A stretch of DNA of 64,000 bases from Lytechinus pictus (Eukaryota > Echinodermata > Echinoidea > Temnopleuroida > Toxopneustidae): contig NC_087251.1 in NCBI RefSeq assembly GCF_037042905.1, positions 47,254,373 through 47,318,372 on the forward strand, given 5' to 3'. The notes under the pieces were generated by a model, which ran no database searches, was not told the origin of the DNA, and was given only the letters and a program-made list of their open reading frames with translations. How positions within the stretch are numbered: position 1 is the first letter of the stretch; the number at the start of each line of letters is the position of its first letter. A program made the translations under genes and the position numbers. This document shows, one piece after another, positions 35,765-46,532 of the stretch.

Positions 35765-35935
35765 TGAGATAATAATAACATACAGTTCTTGTGTAGCGCA
35801 TATCACATTATGAATAATGCCTCTATGCGCTTCCAAAGGACTTGGATATTACTACTCCAGCTGTAGCTTGGCAGCCGTAATTACTAAGATTACAGCGCAC
35901 ACGCATCTCAAGAAATAAATTCCTGCCAGGTACCG
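35765..35935. repeat. Probable SINE-like or other dispersed repeat fragment
   Basis: The segment TTGTGTAGCGCATATCAC, then TGCCTCTATGCGCTTCCAAA, GGACTTGGATATTA resembles dispersed invertebrate repeat tails I have seen. No second copy is present in this window, so support is weak. Confidence 0.3.
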
Positions 35936-36887
35936 AATGATCACAATTTTTGTCTTGTTAAAGTGTATATATTAAATATTCTCATGTTGAATGTATTCAT
36001 AGAATCTATTTTGTATCTCATATAGGATATTCATGTCTTTATGTAATGTCAATCATAATTGACAATTTATTTATTCATTATTTATTTCGTTTTGTTTACC
36101 CAGGGTAACCCCATCATTGGACTAAGCACTGTTTTTCTTGGGGGCCCTGCATACAAGTAACAAATACATCAAATAAATACAAACAATGAAAAGTATTAAA
36201 CAAGGAAGAAAATATGTTCAAAGAGACAAGCAACAATATTTTTTCTTCTTCTATGTTCTTCATGTCACTTTCCTCTTCATCACTTTTTTTTATTTTTCTT
36301 TCTATCTCACTAAATTTTCTCTGACTATTTTTAAAGTCATTTCCCCTCTCCTCCCCCTTTCAATCCATTACTCCCCTTTCTCGCTCCCTCTCTCTCTCTT
36401 CCCCTGTGCTTATTCCTCTCTTCCTCAATCTTCCAATTATGAGATACATCTTTTAAGTAGACTTAAGTTTTGATATAGGATACTGTAATCACGTTTTCGT
36501 TCATTTGCTTTGTTATATTGTACTTCAGGCGTTTTGTAAATTGACCCTTTCAGCATGAGCTACTGGTCAATTTTATGTGCGTATATAATAATTAATAATA
36601 ATAAAATAGTCCAATCTGATGGAGTCAGAAGTATAAATACAAGTATTGGTCAGGTGTAAGAGTACAGGAGGGGCAGGGGGGCCCCCTAAAAAATGTTCAA
36701 TTAGTGAAATAAAAGGGAAATGATATTAACAAAAAGAAAGAAAGAAAGTGCAGAAAAGAAGTAAGATGATAAAAAATAGAGAACTTTGTAGTGCAAATCT
36801 AAGCTTTGGCTAACTGAAACCGATCACCTTGCTCCTTATCAAACTACCCAGGCGTTGTCCCTAATAATGGTTATTATAAGGATTTTT

Positions 36888-37351
36888 TTTCTCCGCGGCG
36901 TAGAACGGATTCAAGAACATAGCAAAACTATTGGCAAATGCCCTTCACGACAAAAGAGCAACCAAGAGGTCTTTGTCGAAAATTCGTGAATCAGAATAGC
37001 AGTTTCGTCCTGGACTCTGGACAAACCACATATATTTGAAAGTTTTCGTCATCTCTGAAACTTAGGACGAAACTACTGTTCCGGTTCACCATTTTTTTTT
37101 CAAAGACCTTCCAGGGGCCCGTTTCATAAACAACTTGCAACTGTTGTAACTTAGCCATTATGGTAACTACCATGGTAACAGGGCTCAGCAGCCAATCAGA
37201 ATCAAGGTTGCCATGGTATAGTTGCCATAATGGCAAAGTTACAACAGTTGTAAATCTTTATGAAACGGGCCCCAGGTGTTCATTGTCATTTGACGGGCAT
37301 ATCATTACATTTACTGTGTACTTGAATCCGTTCTGCGTCACAGTGCGAAAA
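36888..37351. mobile_element. Palindromic MITE, second copy of the 17400-17880 family, with nested insertion
   Basis: The left end TTTTCTCCGCGGCGTAGAAC is followed by GGATTCAAGAACATAG. The right end is CTTGAATCCGTTCTGCG then TCACAGTGCGAAAAC. The interior shares AGGTCTTTGTCGAAAATT with the first copy. A younger element interrupts it at 37114-37273. Confidence 0.75.
37114..37273. mobile_element. Nested 160-bp palindromic MITE (GGGGCCCGTTTCATAAA)
   Basis: The ends GGGGCCCGTTTCATAAA and TTTATGAAACGGGCCCC are perfect inverses, and the body folds back on itself (CAACTGTTGTAACTTAGCCA against GGCAAAGTTACAACAGTTG). A truncated relative lies at 18435-18603. Confidence 0.9.
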
Positions 37352-37650
37352 CTCCTTATTAGTGGAGCTACTGGTTGCATGGGTGGGGTGGGGCAGGGTT
37401 TTTGTTATGGATGAGGATTCTGCCCTTTATTTTTGTAAATTTGGTATTTGTGTGTTTTTCAACACCATACATTTTTTGTCGAATTTACTTTAATAACTTG
37501 TTCACTTGATTTAATTTTAATTCAAATTTATGACAAAATTATTCATTCATCTAAAAATGATCGGTACTCTGATTCATTGGCACGTTTTTTTTTTCCTTTT
37601 AAATACTGCACAGTATAACCGTCAGATCCTTAGAAATTGTTGCCTCATTT

Positions 37651-37692
37651 GACGGTGGTGGCGGTGATGGTGGTGGCGGCGGTGGTGGAGGT
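37651..37692 (+). repeat. GGT/GGC-rich short tandem repeat
   Basis: GACGGTGGTGGCGGTGATGG-type trinucleotide repeats of about 42 nt, with no associated open gene. Confidence 0.8.
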
Positions 37693-37933
37693 AAATTGTA
37701 TATTCAAGTGATAATGCTATATTAATTTGTTACCGTCTTCCTTAAATTACAAGTGATTTAAAAATAAATTAATCGTAGCATAAATGGAAGAGATCCCGGT
37801 CATTTGTGACTGAGCAGATTCTCTAAACATGTCACATTCGTCTGGAAACATTAATGGATGAGTGCTTGAATAGTTATATTACCAGCATGCCCGGCCAGCA
37901 TGTTACTTCTGTCTTTGTCATTTCGGCAATGTA

Positions 37934-38170
37934 ACTTACTTAAAGGGGGAGTTCACCCTGATGTTGTATTTAAAAAAAATATGGAAGTTTGCGTTGTAAA
38001 CATCCATCAAAATTAGCGAAGTAGTGGATTTTTAAAGTTTGGATTTGTGTCAATCGTCACATGCGAGCGCTTCACATACTCACTCATGCAACATTGACGT
38101 ATATGGACCCCATGGACGAACAGAGTAATTTATGTAAATAACTCTGAAATGGGCAGTCCTTTCGATTATT
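37934..38170. mobile_element. Possible one-armed foldback MITE (TTAAAGGGGGAGTTCACC)
   Basis: It starts TTAAAGGGGGAGTTCACCCT in the style of families A and B and contains ATCCATCAAAATTAGCGAAG, but I could not find a matching right end. It is probably a truncated copy. Confidence 0.4.
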
Positions 38171-38419
38171 TTCTTTATTTTATCTATTCAACATATTTGC
38201 AATTAATTTTGTTTATTTCAATTGATGCCATTTATGTTATTTATTTATGCTATATATATTTATGTATTGTGTTTTTTAATAATCGGAAAATAAATAAACA
38301 AACAAAAACAAACAAACCTGTATAGGGGTGCAATATTGAACTCTCAGTGAAAATGGTGTGAAACTATTGCAAGAACCTAGAATGTCATTTTCATTCTTGC
38401 ATATACCGACAATTCGGTT

Positions 38420-38535
38420 CGTTTAATAAAACTATTTCAAATTTACAATAACACTTAAAAGCTACTGAAATCATTCAATTTGATTGGCTGATAGTAACTT
38501 TGTTATAGAAATCTTGCATTTGTTTTTATATATCA
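38420..38535. mobile_element. MITE fragment shared with ALKBH1 intron 2
   Basis: AATAACACTTAAAAGCTACT, CAATTTGATTGGCTGATAGT and TTATAGAAATC match the segment at 57548-57665 closely, which identifies a dispersed family. Confidence 0.6.
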
Positions 38536-38599
38536 AGTCTTTGCGAAATTAGACCAATTATGTACATTATCAGATGTTAATCATAACTGTTTTTTCATA

Positions 38600-39106
38600 T
38601 ACATTTCTTTTTTGGATATATTTTTATACATATCACTTATAGATACATATTTACACTTACCTTCTTCTCTTAGTTTGTTTTATGCTTTATCATATATACT
38701 TATATGTCTTTTGCACATTATCAGTTGTTCCCCATTCTTTTCCTTTCTTTGTAACCTGTTTGACCCACCTCTCACTAATTCTCTTGTTATTCATCCCATT
38801 ATCACTGTTTTGTTCCAGATCCTGTTTGATGTTGCCTGCATCATTATCTTAATCCCTCTTGGCTTGAGGTCTTTTACTGGCCTTACTTACACTAACTTCC
38901 CTTTGTGTCTGCCTTCTCCTTTTCTTTCATCCCCTTCACTAACCTGATTGGTCTTCTCTACTCACTAATGCCCCTTTTGTCTCCTTGTTTCTAGTGTTGC
39001 TGTAGCTTGTTTGTGGTCTATATTATGGTTGTTCCACTTTATATGTTTGTCATTTTGCCTCCGACGAAGATTCTGCTAGGATCGAAAGCTTCGGCCCCTT
39101 TTTGAC
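38600..39106 (+). repeat. Probable retroelement 3' tail (Penelope-like?) with hammerhead-like motif
   Basis: Pyrimidine-rich non-coding sequence ends in CCTCCGACGAAGATTCTGCT / AGGATCGAAAGCTTCGGCCC (39057-39096). CCGACGA, then a 5-bp stem (GATTC/GGATC) and GAAA resemble a hammerhead ribozyme core with one change (C for the invariant U). Such motifs occur in the repeats of Penelope-like elements. The assignment is tentative; no reverse transcriptase is present. Confidence 0.35.
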
Positions 39107-39484
39107 TTTCATAACTGTTTTGTTAGAATAAGCGAAATTGCAGGGCCCTGGGAACGATTTCTTGGCTGGGGGTGCTGAAGTAAATTTGACAAGCAAAAAA
39201 AAAGGATTTCACTATAAAGTGAAGGCCGTTTAGGTAAAAAGAAATTTGACAAGCAAAAAAAAAAAAGCTTTCGCTACAAATTGTTGGTCATTTTCCTTAT
39301 ATTTTTCCCATTCTGCCTATTCAGAATAATACCCACAGCACCTCCGCTTCCCAGGGCGATATTGCCATAACTTTTATTCTACATCCGATTTTGACGAAAA
39401 TCTTAAGCGTATAAAAATGCTTGTTTGTGTTCTATACATTAATTTTATTCCAATCATCTATATCTTGGGATGAACTTGAGTATA
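39107..39484. mobile_element. Foldback MITE, family A, partial copy interrupted by another element
   Basis: It contains CATAACTGTTTTGTTAGAAT and, after an insertion, CCATAACTTTTATTCTACAT, CCGATTTTGACGAAAATC and an eroded right end (GATGAACTTGAGTATAA). Only the central part and the right arm remain. Confidence 0.7.
39141..39356. mobile_element. hAT-like MITE nested in family A copy
   Basis: It begins CAGGGCCCTGGGAA and ends TTCCCAGGG. The flanking 8-mers CGAAATTG and CGATATTG match at 7/8. It contains two direct copies of AAATTTGACAAGCAAAAAAA. It inserted into the older foldback element. Confidence 0.7.
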
Positions 39485-40047
39485 ATACTATGTGTTAATC
39501 AAGAGAGCTAATTAGTGTTCGTAAGTAATTGAATATATAGCCATCTGCAACATTTAAAAACCAAAGAAACAAATTATTTTCAAACGTGGACGCCAATTCA
39601 AATCTCTTTTTAGGAAGTACATTATTGCTTGAAACCGTCAACATCATAACGCAACAGGATCATAATATACGATTGGAGATATTCAGTTTTACTCGGTATT
39701 GCTATACCCTCTCCTTTCATAATCTTCGCCCCTCCCCCCCCCCCCCGTATCTCCTCCCATCAACAATTCATGTAATAACATCTCTCCCGTGCGATTAAAG
39801 AAATGTATTGTAGCGGTTACAGAGTTAACATGAAAACATGAAATTACTTCATGAATTTTCATGACATCCGAAAGGTCATTAATGCCGGAGCGGGCCCTCA
39901 TCCATCATGCCCGTGTATTGCAGAGATTATACTGTCAAAAACACACCAGTACCGTATCTTATCAAACATGATATCGTTTGGGAAAGAAATATTGATGATT
40001 GAGAAAGGCAGAGAAAGCTAGATGAATAAATGACGTGTGTTTGGGGC

Positions 40048-40180
40048 CACACGGCAGCTTTATTGCGATAGATGGGACCGGTAACACCTACAAAACCGAT
40101 TTTAGTCCGATCAAATCTAATACGTTATTTCCAATGGCATACCGTTGTTCGATTTGGTGTCGCTTCATAGTATGGCTGTG
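40048..40180. mobile_element. Short palindromic MITE, second copy of the 3166-3278 family
   Basis: It shares GTCCGATCAAATCTAATACG and CGATTTGGTGTCGCT with the first copy. The ends GCCACACGGCAG and TATGGCTGTGC are roughly inverted. Confidence 0.55.
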
Positions 40181-40344
40181 CATGAATGTGAGGAAGAAAC
40201 GAAATGGAGAAGGGAAAGAAGTAAACATAGGTTGGGACATGGTAATAGATAATAGGAGATGGAAAGAGATAAGATAGAATGATTGAGGCGGAAAGAGAGA
40301 TAGACATGGGTGAGCATGTATAATATATAGCCAAGGGAGAGATT

Positions 40345-40480
40345 AAAACAGAAAGATATTAGAGAGAGAGAGAGGGAGAGAGAGAGAGAGAAAGAAAGAA
40401 ACAAAGAGAAGAGGGAAGGGGAAGAGAAGGAGAGATACAGAAGAAGAAGATGGGAAGACAAGATACTGAATAAGAGGGAG
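40345..40480 (+). repeat. GA-rich microsatellite
   Basis: AGAGAGAGAGAGGGAGAGAG followed by GAA-rich sequence. The long serine/leucine-rich frames on the opposite strand (40125-40749) arise from this composition. Confidence 0.85.
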
Positions 40481-40543
40481 ACAAAAGTAATATGCAGGGA
40501 TGATGGTAGGAGGGGAAAAGAGACATATATTATATAAGAGAGG

Positions 40544-41265
40544 CAGGGGCGGCGGAGCGAAGTTGAAAGTGGGGGGGGGGGCACAGGGAAAAAAGGGCAC
40601 ATTTTCTTTCGTAATGGGCACTTTCTTAAAACAAAGAAAAGATTACTTATCTTCAGTGGCGAATTGGGCCAAAATTTTGAGGGGGCTAGATATGTCGTAT
40701 CACGTAAATTTATAAGAAGTTGCGAGCGAGCGAGCAAAAAATTTGACATTTTTATAACGAAAATTCAATTTTGTGATAGATTTTGACAACTAATATTCAT
40801 AAAATAATATCATATTTCACCCTTCTCTCTTTCCTTTCTCTTTTTTTTTCTTGGTCGTGAAAAATTTGGGGAGGGGGCAAAAGCCCCCAAGCCCCCCATC
40901 TATCTGTACACCTCTGCTTATCTACCCAACTCACATGACCCATAAAGCTTAAGGCACGTAGGGTCAACTTTACAATTTTTGTAGTAATATATATACACAT
41001 AAAATGGGTCCTTCTCAGGTGAAAGGGGCACAAAACACGTTCGTGAGGGGCACTTTTCTTGGGTAAAAGGGGGCACTGATTTGAGAAAGGACACTAACGA
41101 GAAAGCAATGGGGCACTTGCTCACACATAAAACGGGTCCTTCTCAGATGAAAGGAGCACAGTACAAGTTCGGGGGGGGGCATTTTCTTTCTTAAATAGGG
41201 CACTTTTTAGTGCTTCAAAAAGTGGGGGGCACTGTGCCCCCCCCCCCCCCGGATCACCGCCCCTG
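40544..41265. mobile_element. hAT-like non-autonomous element, 8-bp TSD AAGAGAGG
   Basis: A 722-bp second copy of the 20518-21385 family. It begins CAGGGGCGGCGGAGCGAAGT and ends TCACCGCCCCTG. It is flanked by perfect AAGAGAGG duplications (40536-40543 and 41266-41273). The interior carries the same GGTCCTTCTCAGGTGAAAGG repeats and the same nested MITE (40654-40916). No transposase. Confidence 0.9.
40654..40916. mobile_element. Nested hAT-like MITE inside the 40544-41265 element
   Basis: It begins CAGTGGCGAATTGGGCC and ends TGTACACCTCTG. The flanks CTTATCTT and CTTATCTA match at 7/8. It is orthologous in position to 20630-20885 in the other copy. Confidence 0.75.
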
Positions 41266-41273
41266 AAGAGAGG

Positions 41274-42854
41274 ATTACGAAATCTAATTCTGTTAATGTT
41301 GTAACTCAGAGATGGGAGAAAATAATAAAGAATCAATATTGAAGCAATCATGAATTTTCAATTTATGCGTTGGATTACAGACGGAGATGAGTTTTTACCG
41401 CCATCTCAACAAATCTGAGTACTAAATCAGCATCATGTCTTATTCCGAGATGAAATGAGAGCTTAGGGGTTCGGGTTCAGCGACCAAATATGCATCATCG
41501 GCTTCACAGTAACGAGGAAAAAATATATGTCTCATACATTTATTGGAGATTTGATACGTTGTCGAACTGTACTCGAGAAGAAATCGTGTGCAGTCCATTA
41601 AACAAAAGCTATCAAATTTTGTAATAATAACCGAAATTTGAAGACTTTGATAATTGTATGAGTAGAAAAGGGACACAAATGATGTTTTATTTACTTTCTA
41701 TCAACCCGTGTTCTTGTGGTAATCAATGTAAATAGATTACATAAACTGAAGTAATATAATGTTATGATATGTTATTTTCTTAAACAGAAATAGACATTCT
41801 TTCTTTATGCTTTTATGCATGTATTGTAGAGCATAATTTGCTTCATGCTGCACAACACTTGTTATATCATCATAATCATATTTATCATTATAACTATTAA
41901 TATATTATTATTATTATTATTATTATCATCATCATCATCATTTATATCATATAAATGTTGTATGAAAGCAACCTAATCATGACATAATAGTCATCATTTT
42001 CCATTATGATTATGAATAATGCAATAATTGTATGCCTATATTTTGAAGGTAATGGATATACAGATTCAGATTCATTTTTTTCACACCTCTTTAAAATACA
42101 AAAATACATAAATACAAATAAAATTCTTATACGACAGAACAGATATTGACAAGTATAAAGTATAAGTAGTCATAAACAGATAGTAAAACACAGTAAATAA
42201 AAACAATGATTTCCGCTGTACGGCGGATGTGGGGGAAAGACAGAAAGCCATTGGCCTATCGAGGTCTATCCCCCTGATATCGAGGTCTATCCCCCTGATA
42301 CAAATTATATACGAAGGTATGACTTCCTTCCGTGAATTAAATTAAAGTGATTTGGAACTAGTAAAATTTACTGTATGTTAAAAATATTTAGTCTTTAAAA
42401 AATACGTTTTGAGACAACTATCAATAATACAGAGAATGAATGAGCTTAAAATTTTATTCATTTATAGAATCTAAACATGATTTTAGGGGAAAGTATTTGT
42501 TTTTGCTACTTGGTAACATAATTAGTGTATTTGTATGTATTGAGAAGTAAACTTATTGTTATCATTTAGTTGGGCCTATATTACAAGACTACATCGCTCA
42601 GAATGAAGTTTTGTGTGCTAGGAACCTGACCAGATTTGAGTAGATAAGGTCTTGAGGTGGCGCTATTAAAGGCTACAGGTTCGTATTTGCTTTTTGACAG
42701 AAATGAGGTAGTGATATGCACTTAAATTGCCATCTTTTAAAGTATCATCTAAAATTATTTATCAAAATAAAAAGATGTAATTAATGGTGCTTATATATAT
42801 ACAGCAACAAAATCGACAACTTTGTATGTATGAAAAAATTACAATCATTACTTC
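41274..42854. other. AT-rich intergenic with ATT/ATC repeats and a 21-bp duplication
   Basis: No gene seen. (ATT)n(ATC)n lies at about 41906-41942. A perfect 21-bp tandem duplication occupies 42258-42278 and 42279-42299 (unit starts ATCGAGGTCTATCCCC). Confidence 0.6.
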
Positions 42855-43103
42855 TAGAATGAATCACCATAATAATCACCAGGATCATGATCATGATCAT
42901 CATCAACATCATAATTATCATCATCATCATCACCACCATCATCAACATCATCATCCTCATCATCTTCATCACCATCATCAACATCATCATCAGCAAAATC
43001 AACATCATCATCACCATCATCATCATCATCCTCATCATCATCATCATCATCATCTTCATCACCATCATCAACATCATCATCATCATTATCCTCATCATCA
43101 TCT

Positions 43104-43134
<31 letters not shown>

Positions 43135-43165
43135 CAAAACATCATCATCATCATCATCATCACCA
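42855..43165 (+). repeat. Long (CAT/CAC)n trinucleotide microsatellite
   Basis: About 310 nt of imperfect ATC/CAT triplets with CAC, CTT and CAG variants. Poly-His, poly-Ile and poly-Met frames in all phases are artefacts. Its length and interruptions suggest an old, still variable locus. Confidence 0.95.
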
Positions 43166-44710
43166 GCTTACATTTTATACGAAATTTTTCAGCATGACAA
43201 TTCAGTTAAAAAAAAGTTTCAAAAATCGCATAAGTTTTATGATGGCGCCCTTCATTTCACAGAGAAGGATAACATTAAATACGAGCTTCTAATTTTGGAG
43301 GGGTGGTGGAAGAGGGGGAGAGAGAGAGAGAGAGATGGGGAGAAAGAGAGAGAGAGAGAGATAGTGAATGTGTGGGGCTGTGTAATGGAAGTACTCGATC
43401 CAGGGTCGCAAAATTAGGTTCCTATAACCGATTCTCGCTTGAGCAAGCCATCTTATCTAGGGTGCATGAATGCTGACATATATAAGAACATGCGCTTCAA
43501 AAAGATGTGGAGATGCATACTCTAGGCAGAAATATAGGAGCTTTATTTGTTTAATTGAAAATTTAAGTAAGTGACAAAATATATCACGTATATAGGCAAA
43601 GCTACCACTGGAGCCTCAATCATTCTCGTGACTTAAGGAGGTCCCCTAGGGAGGGGTGGGTGCGTACGAAATTACTTCGCATACACTATTTTGTTCAATG
43701 TTTTGTTATATGACGTTATGACAATTTCGTCATGCCAGATAATTATTATACCAAGGTTATACCCATTATTGTACAAAAATCGATCATGAACGCAATAATG
43801 CAACTCAACTGTATTATGTATATATAGGCCTGCAGCACATCTCATATCCCAATTAACTTAAGCAGGAAACACACAAGAGGAAGTGCGTGTCCCGGCGAAT
43901 GGCCGGATAATCCCATTAATTTACTGATGACAGAAGATGGCTCCACAGACAGTTCGATCATTATCACTTGTGATCTGTAGAGTTTGCTTATATTGATTGC
44001 CTTTGCGATTGTGAGGATATAAGCCACTGCACGAGCAGCACGACTCTCGTCTGTGGGACCATTAGGGTGCATCACTATCAGATGATGTAGGACGTTTACT
44101 ACAACTCATCGCATCGGGTGCAAATTACTAGTAACCCCGGTAGATCCACCAGCTATACTGGACTGCTGGAAAGCTGACAATACTCATTATGCGCACTTGC
44201 TCGTTATGATTAGAAAGGAATTTCCTTCGTACACGTTTCCCGCTTTGCCGACGACCGACTATATACATGTGAACCTTGTAATATACAAGGAAGAGGCCGA
44301 TGGCAGGAAAAGTGCACGGTGTGTCGAACTTCTGTTGTTGATTTGGGTTGATTATTGATTCACTGTTTTTTTTTAATGGGAAAGCAAACCTTTGTGTTTC
44401 ACCGGAACAAACATCGAGTGTACACCTCGGCGAGTTACTACAAAGCCAAGGTATACTTAACTGTCCATATAGGTGAAGCCGCTGTAACGCATTTGTATGA
44501 TATTGTTTTCAGGTTTTTTTTTAAATCATCTATCTCCTGGTCTGTCAAAAACAGTCAAGAAATATACTATACTGTGAGAGTCTAGAAGTTGAAAAGTAAA
44601 CACTCAATGTTTACTAGCTTTCGAAGTTAACCTTCACCATAATAAGAACACGTTGGTTTGTGCAAGGATACACCATTATTTGACTGTTTGTAAGAACTCT
44701 GGCAAATTAC
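43166..44710. other. Intergenic region upstream of the FABP-like gene
   Basis: It contains a GA tract (43318-43360) and a moderately GC-rich patch (43860-44300) with no recognisable coding exon. No clear TATA box precedes the FABP-like ORF. Confidence 0.45.
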
Positions 44711-45187
44711 ATGGACCTTCCGGAAAACTTTCCTCCAAGGAACCTTACAAACATGGTATCGGTGGATCTCAGTGGCTCTTGGAAGTTGGTGAGCAGTGAG
44801 AACTTGGACAAGTTCTTGAAGGAGTGTGGCGTCGGGATGGTCCACCGGACGATGGCATCTAAAGTGTGCCCCACGGTGGTCATCAAACAGGATGACAAGG
44901 ACAACTTCGAGATCGCCACCAAGACCACCCTGAACAAGCAGGAGATGTGCTTCAAGGTCGACGAGGTCTTCAAGGGGAACATTCCGTGGGAGAAATCGGA
45001 CAGGGAGATGAAGGCATCTTGGGAAGATGAGAAGCTCGTCATCAGGATGGTGGATGACACAGATGGTAGCGGACCTGTGTTTGCCCGGTACCTCGACGGG
45101 GAACAGCTCGTGTTGGCTCAGAGCAAGAAAGGAGTGGAAGCCAAGCGGTATTTTCAGAGGATATTACAAACTAAAGAGAAGGAGTAA
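44711..45187 (+). CDS. Fatty-acid-binding-protein-like (intracellular lipid-binding) gene, intronless
   Basis: It encodes a cytosolic beta-barrel carrier for fatty acids or retinoids. The frame is 158 codons from the first ATG; the second ATG (44753, better Kozak with A at -3) gives 144 aa, closer to the usual 130-140. The signature opening LSGSWKLVSSENLDKFLKEC and GVGMVHRTMA, the mid-barrel FEIATKTTLNKQEMCFKVDE, and the closing strand KRYFQR (family R-x-Y region; here K-R-Y) are all in register. FABP genes usually have four exons, but here the whole barrel is one uninterrupted frame. This suggests a retrocopy or intron loss, although no poly(A) tail is visible. The coding part is GC-rich and undamaged, so it is probably functional. 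The ligand is unknown. Confidence 0.85.
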   Translation: MDLPENFPPRNLTNMVSVDLSGSWKLVSSENLDKFLKECGVGMVHRTMASKVCPTVVIKQDDKDNFEIATKTTLNKQEMCFKVDEVFKGNIPWEKSDREMKASWEDEKLVIRMVDDTDGSGPVFARYLDGEQLVLAQSKKGVEAKRYFQRILQTKEKE

Positions 45188-45531
45188 AAGAACATCATTT
45201 TTGGAACATCTCGTACTAGCTTAGAGCAAATTAGGTGGAATCCAAGAGGTATTTTCAAAGGATACTACAAACTAAAGATAATGACTAAAAGAACATCGTT
45301 TGGGGAACATCTCGTACCAGCTTAGGGCAAGAAAGGAGTGGAATCTAAGTGGTATTTTCGGAGGAAAGGAGTGGAATCCAAGGGGTATTTTCGGAGGATA
45401 TTACAAACTAAAGAGAAGGACTAAAAGAACATCATATTGGGAACATCTCGTGTTGGCTCTGAGCAAGAAAGGTGTGAACTCCAAGCGATATTTTCAAAGG
45501 ATATCACAAACTAAAGAGAGTGACTGGAAAT
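45101..45531 (+). repeat. Tandem ~101-bp repeats of the FABP-like gene 3' end
   Basis: Unit 1 (45101-45203) covers the last 29 codons plus 16 nt past the stop. Units 2 (45204-45304), 3 (45305-45440) and 4 (from 45441) repeat it. Each has GAACATCTCGT..., GGTATTTTC and ACAAACTAAAGA. Unit 3 is longer because of an internal ~32-bp duplication (AAAGGAGTGGAATC...TTCGGAGG). Units 2-4 lie after the stop codon and are not in one open frame with the gene, so they are pseudo-exonic. Confidence 0.9.
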
Positions 45532-46532
45532 TACACCCGTCTTTTTTAAAATTCTATGCGATATCATGATTATACACAAAGGCTGATTTTTTTCTTTAAT
45601 CGCTGAAAGTATTTTATATTGCAATAATATGTGCTTTTTTATGCAAATTGAATTTGCAATCTTATATGTATATCAAAGCTATGCATCTGTATATATTGCA
45701 CTATGATCATTTTAATATCATTTGCCAAGATTGTTTACGCCGCCACTGTAGTATGCAATCAAAAGGACTAGGCTGAAGTACCCCTGTATCTAAAAGAGCA
45801 ATCCAAATTAATATAAATATAACAAAAATTGAAATAACAATTCCCATTTTTGCAATAAGTAATTGGTTGTTTATTTCAGGAGAAAACCCCCCTCAATGTT
45901 TTTCTTTCAAGGCTGTAAGAATTAATTTTGGTAATTTGAAATGTAATAATTGACCACGGCAGTACACCGTGTCTGAATGTGTCAGTATAATAATATTGTG
46001 ATAATTAATATTATTAATATTACTACTGTTATTATTATCACTGGTTTTATTATTGTTATTTTTAATGCTATTATTATATCGTGATTGCCATATGGTCGAT
46101 ATTTATTTCTTTACTTTTATAAATATTCTTATATTGCAATCATTTGAATCATTTTACTGTTCGTTGAAAACATCATCCTTATCATCATAATTGATCAATT
46201 ACGATTATCGTAGGTCTGTGTAAAAGTAATTGATATACATTACATATATACGTATATATGTACAAAGCCATGATCTTCCATGAATTAAATTACAACGATG
46301 TGAAGCAACAAACCATTTGTATTAAGACGATATTAAGGAAGTGCTGTGCATATTACATATTGCCATAATTTGCAAGTATGAAGAACTCATGTCTATTGTT
46401 TGGAAGTACGTGTATATATATCTTTACGATTCCAAGTGTATACTCAAATGGAAATCGAAACTGTCATTTCATAGGCAGGTTCTTTGCTTTGTTTATTTTA
46501 ATCATAGAAATTGATATATTTGTAGAATTATC
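45532..46532. other. AT-rich intergenic, no gene seen
   Basis: ATT-rich imperfect repeats lie at 45990-46080. Nothing is recognisable as a gene or RNA. Confidence 0.55.

Noticed and set aside
40125-40749. 194-codon and 92-codon serine/leucine-rich minus-strand frames
   Set aside because: They span a GA microsatellite and the end of a hAT-like element; pure composition effect.
42784-43417. Histidine-, isoleucine- and methionine-rich open frames on both strands
   Set aside because: They are the CAT microsatellite translated in different phases.
44627-45060. Minus-strand frames opposite the FABP-like gene
   Set aside because: Antisense shadows with no domain; the plus-strand frame carries the family signature.
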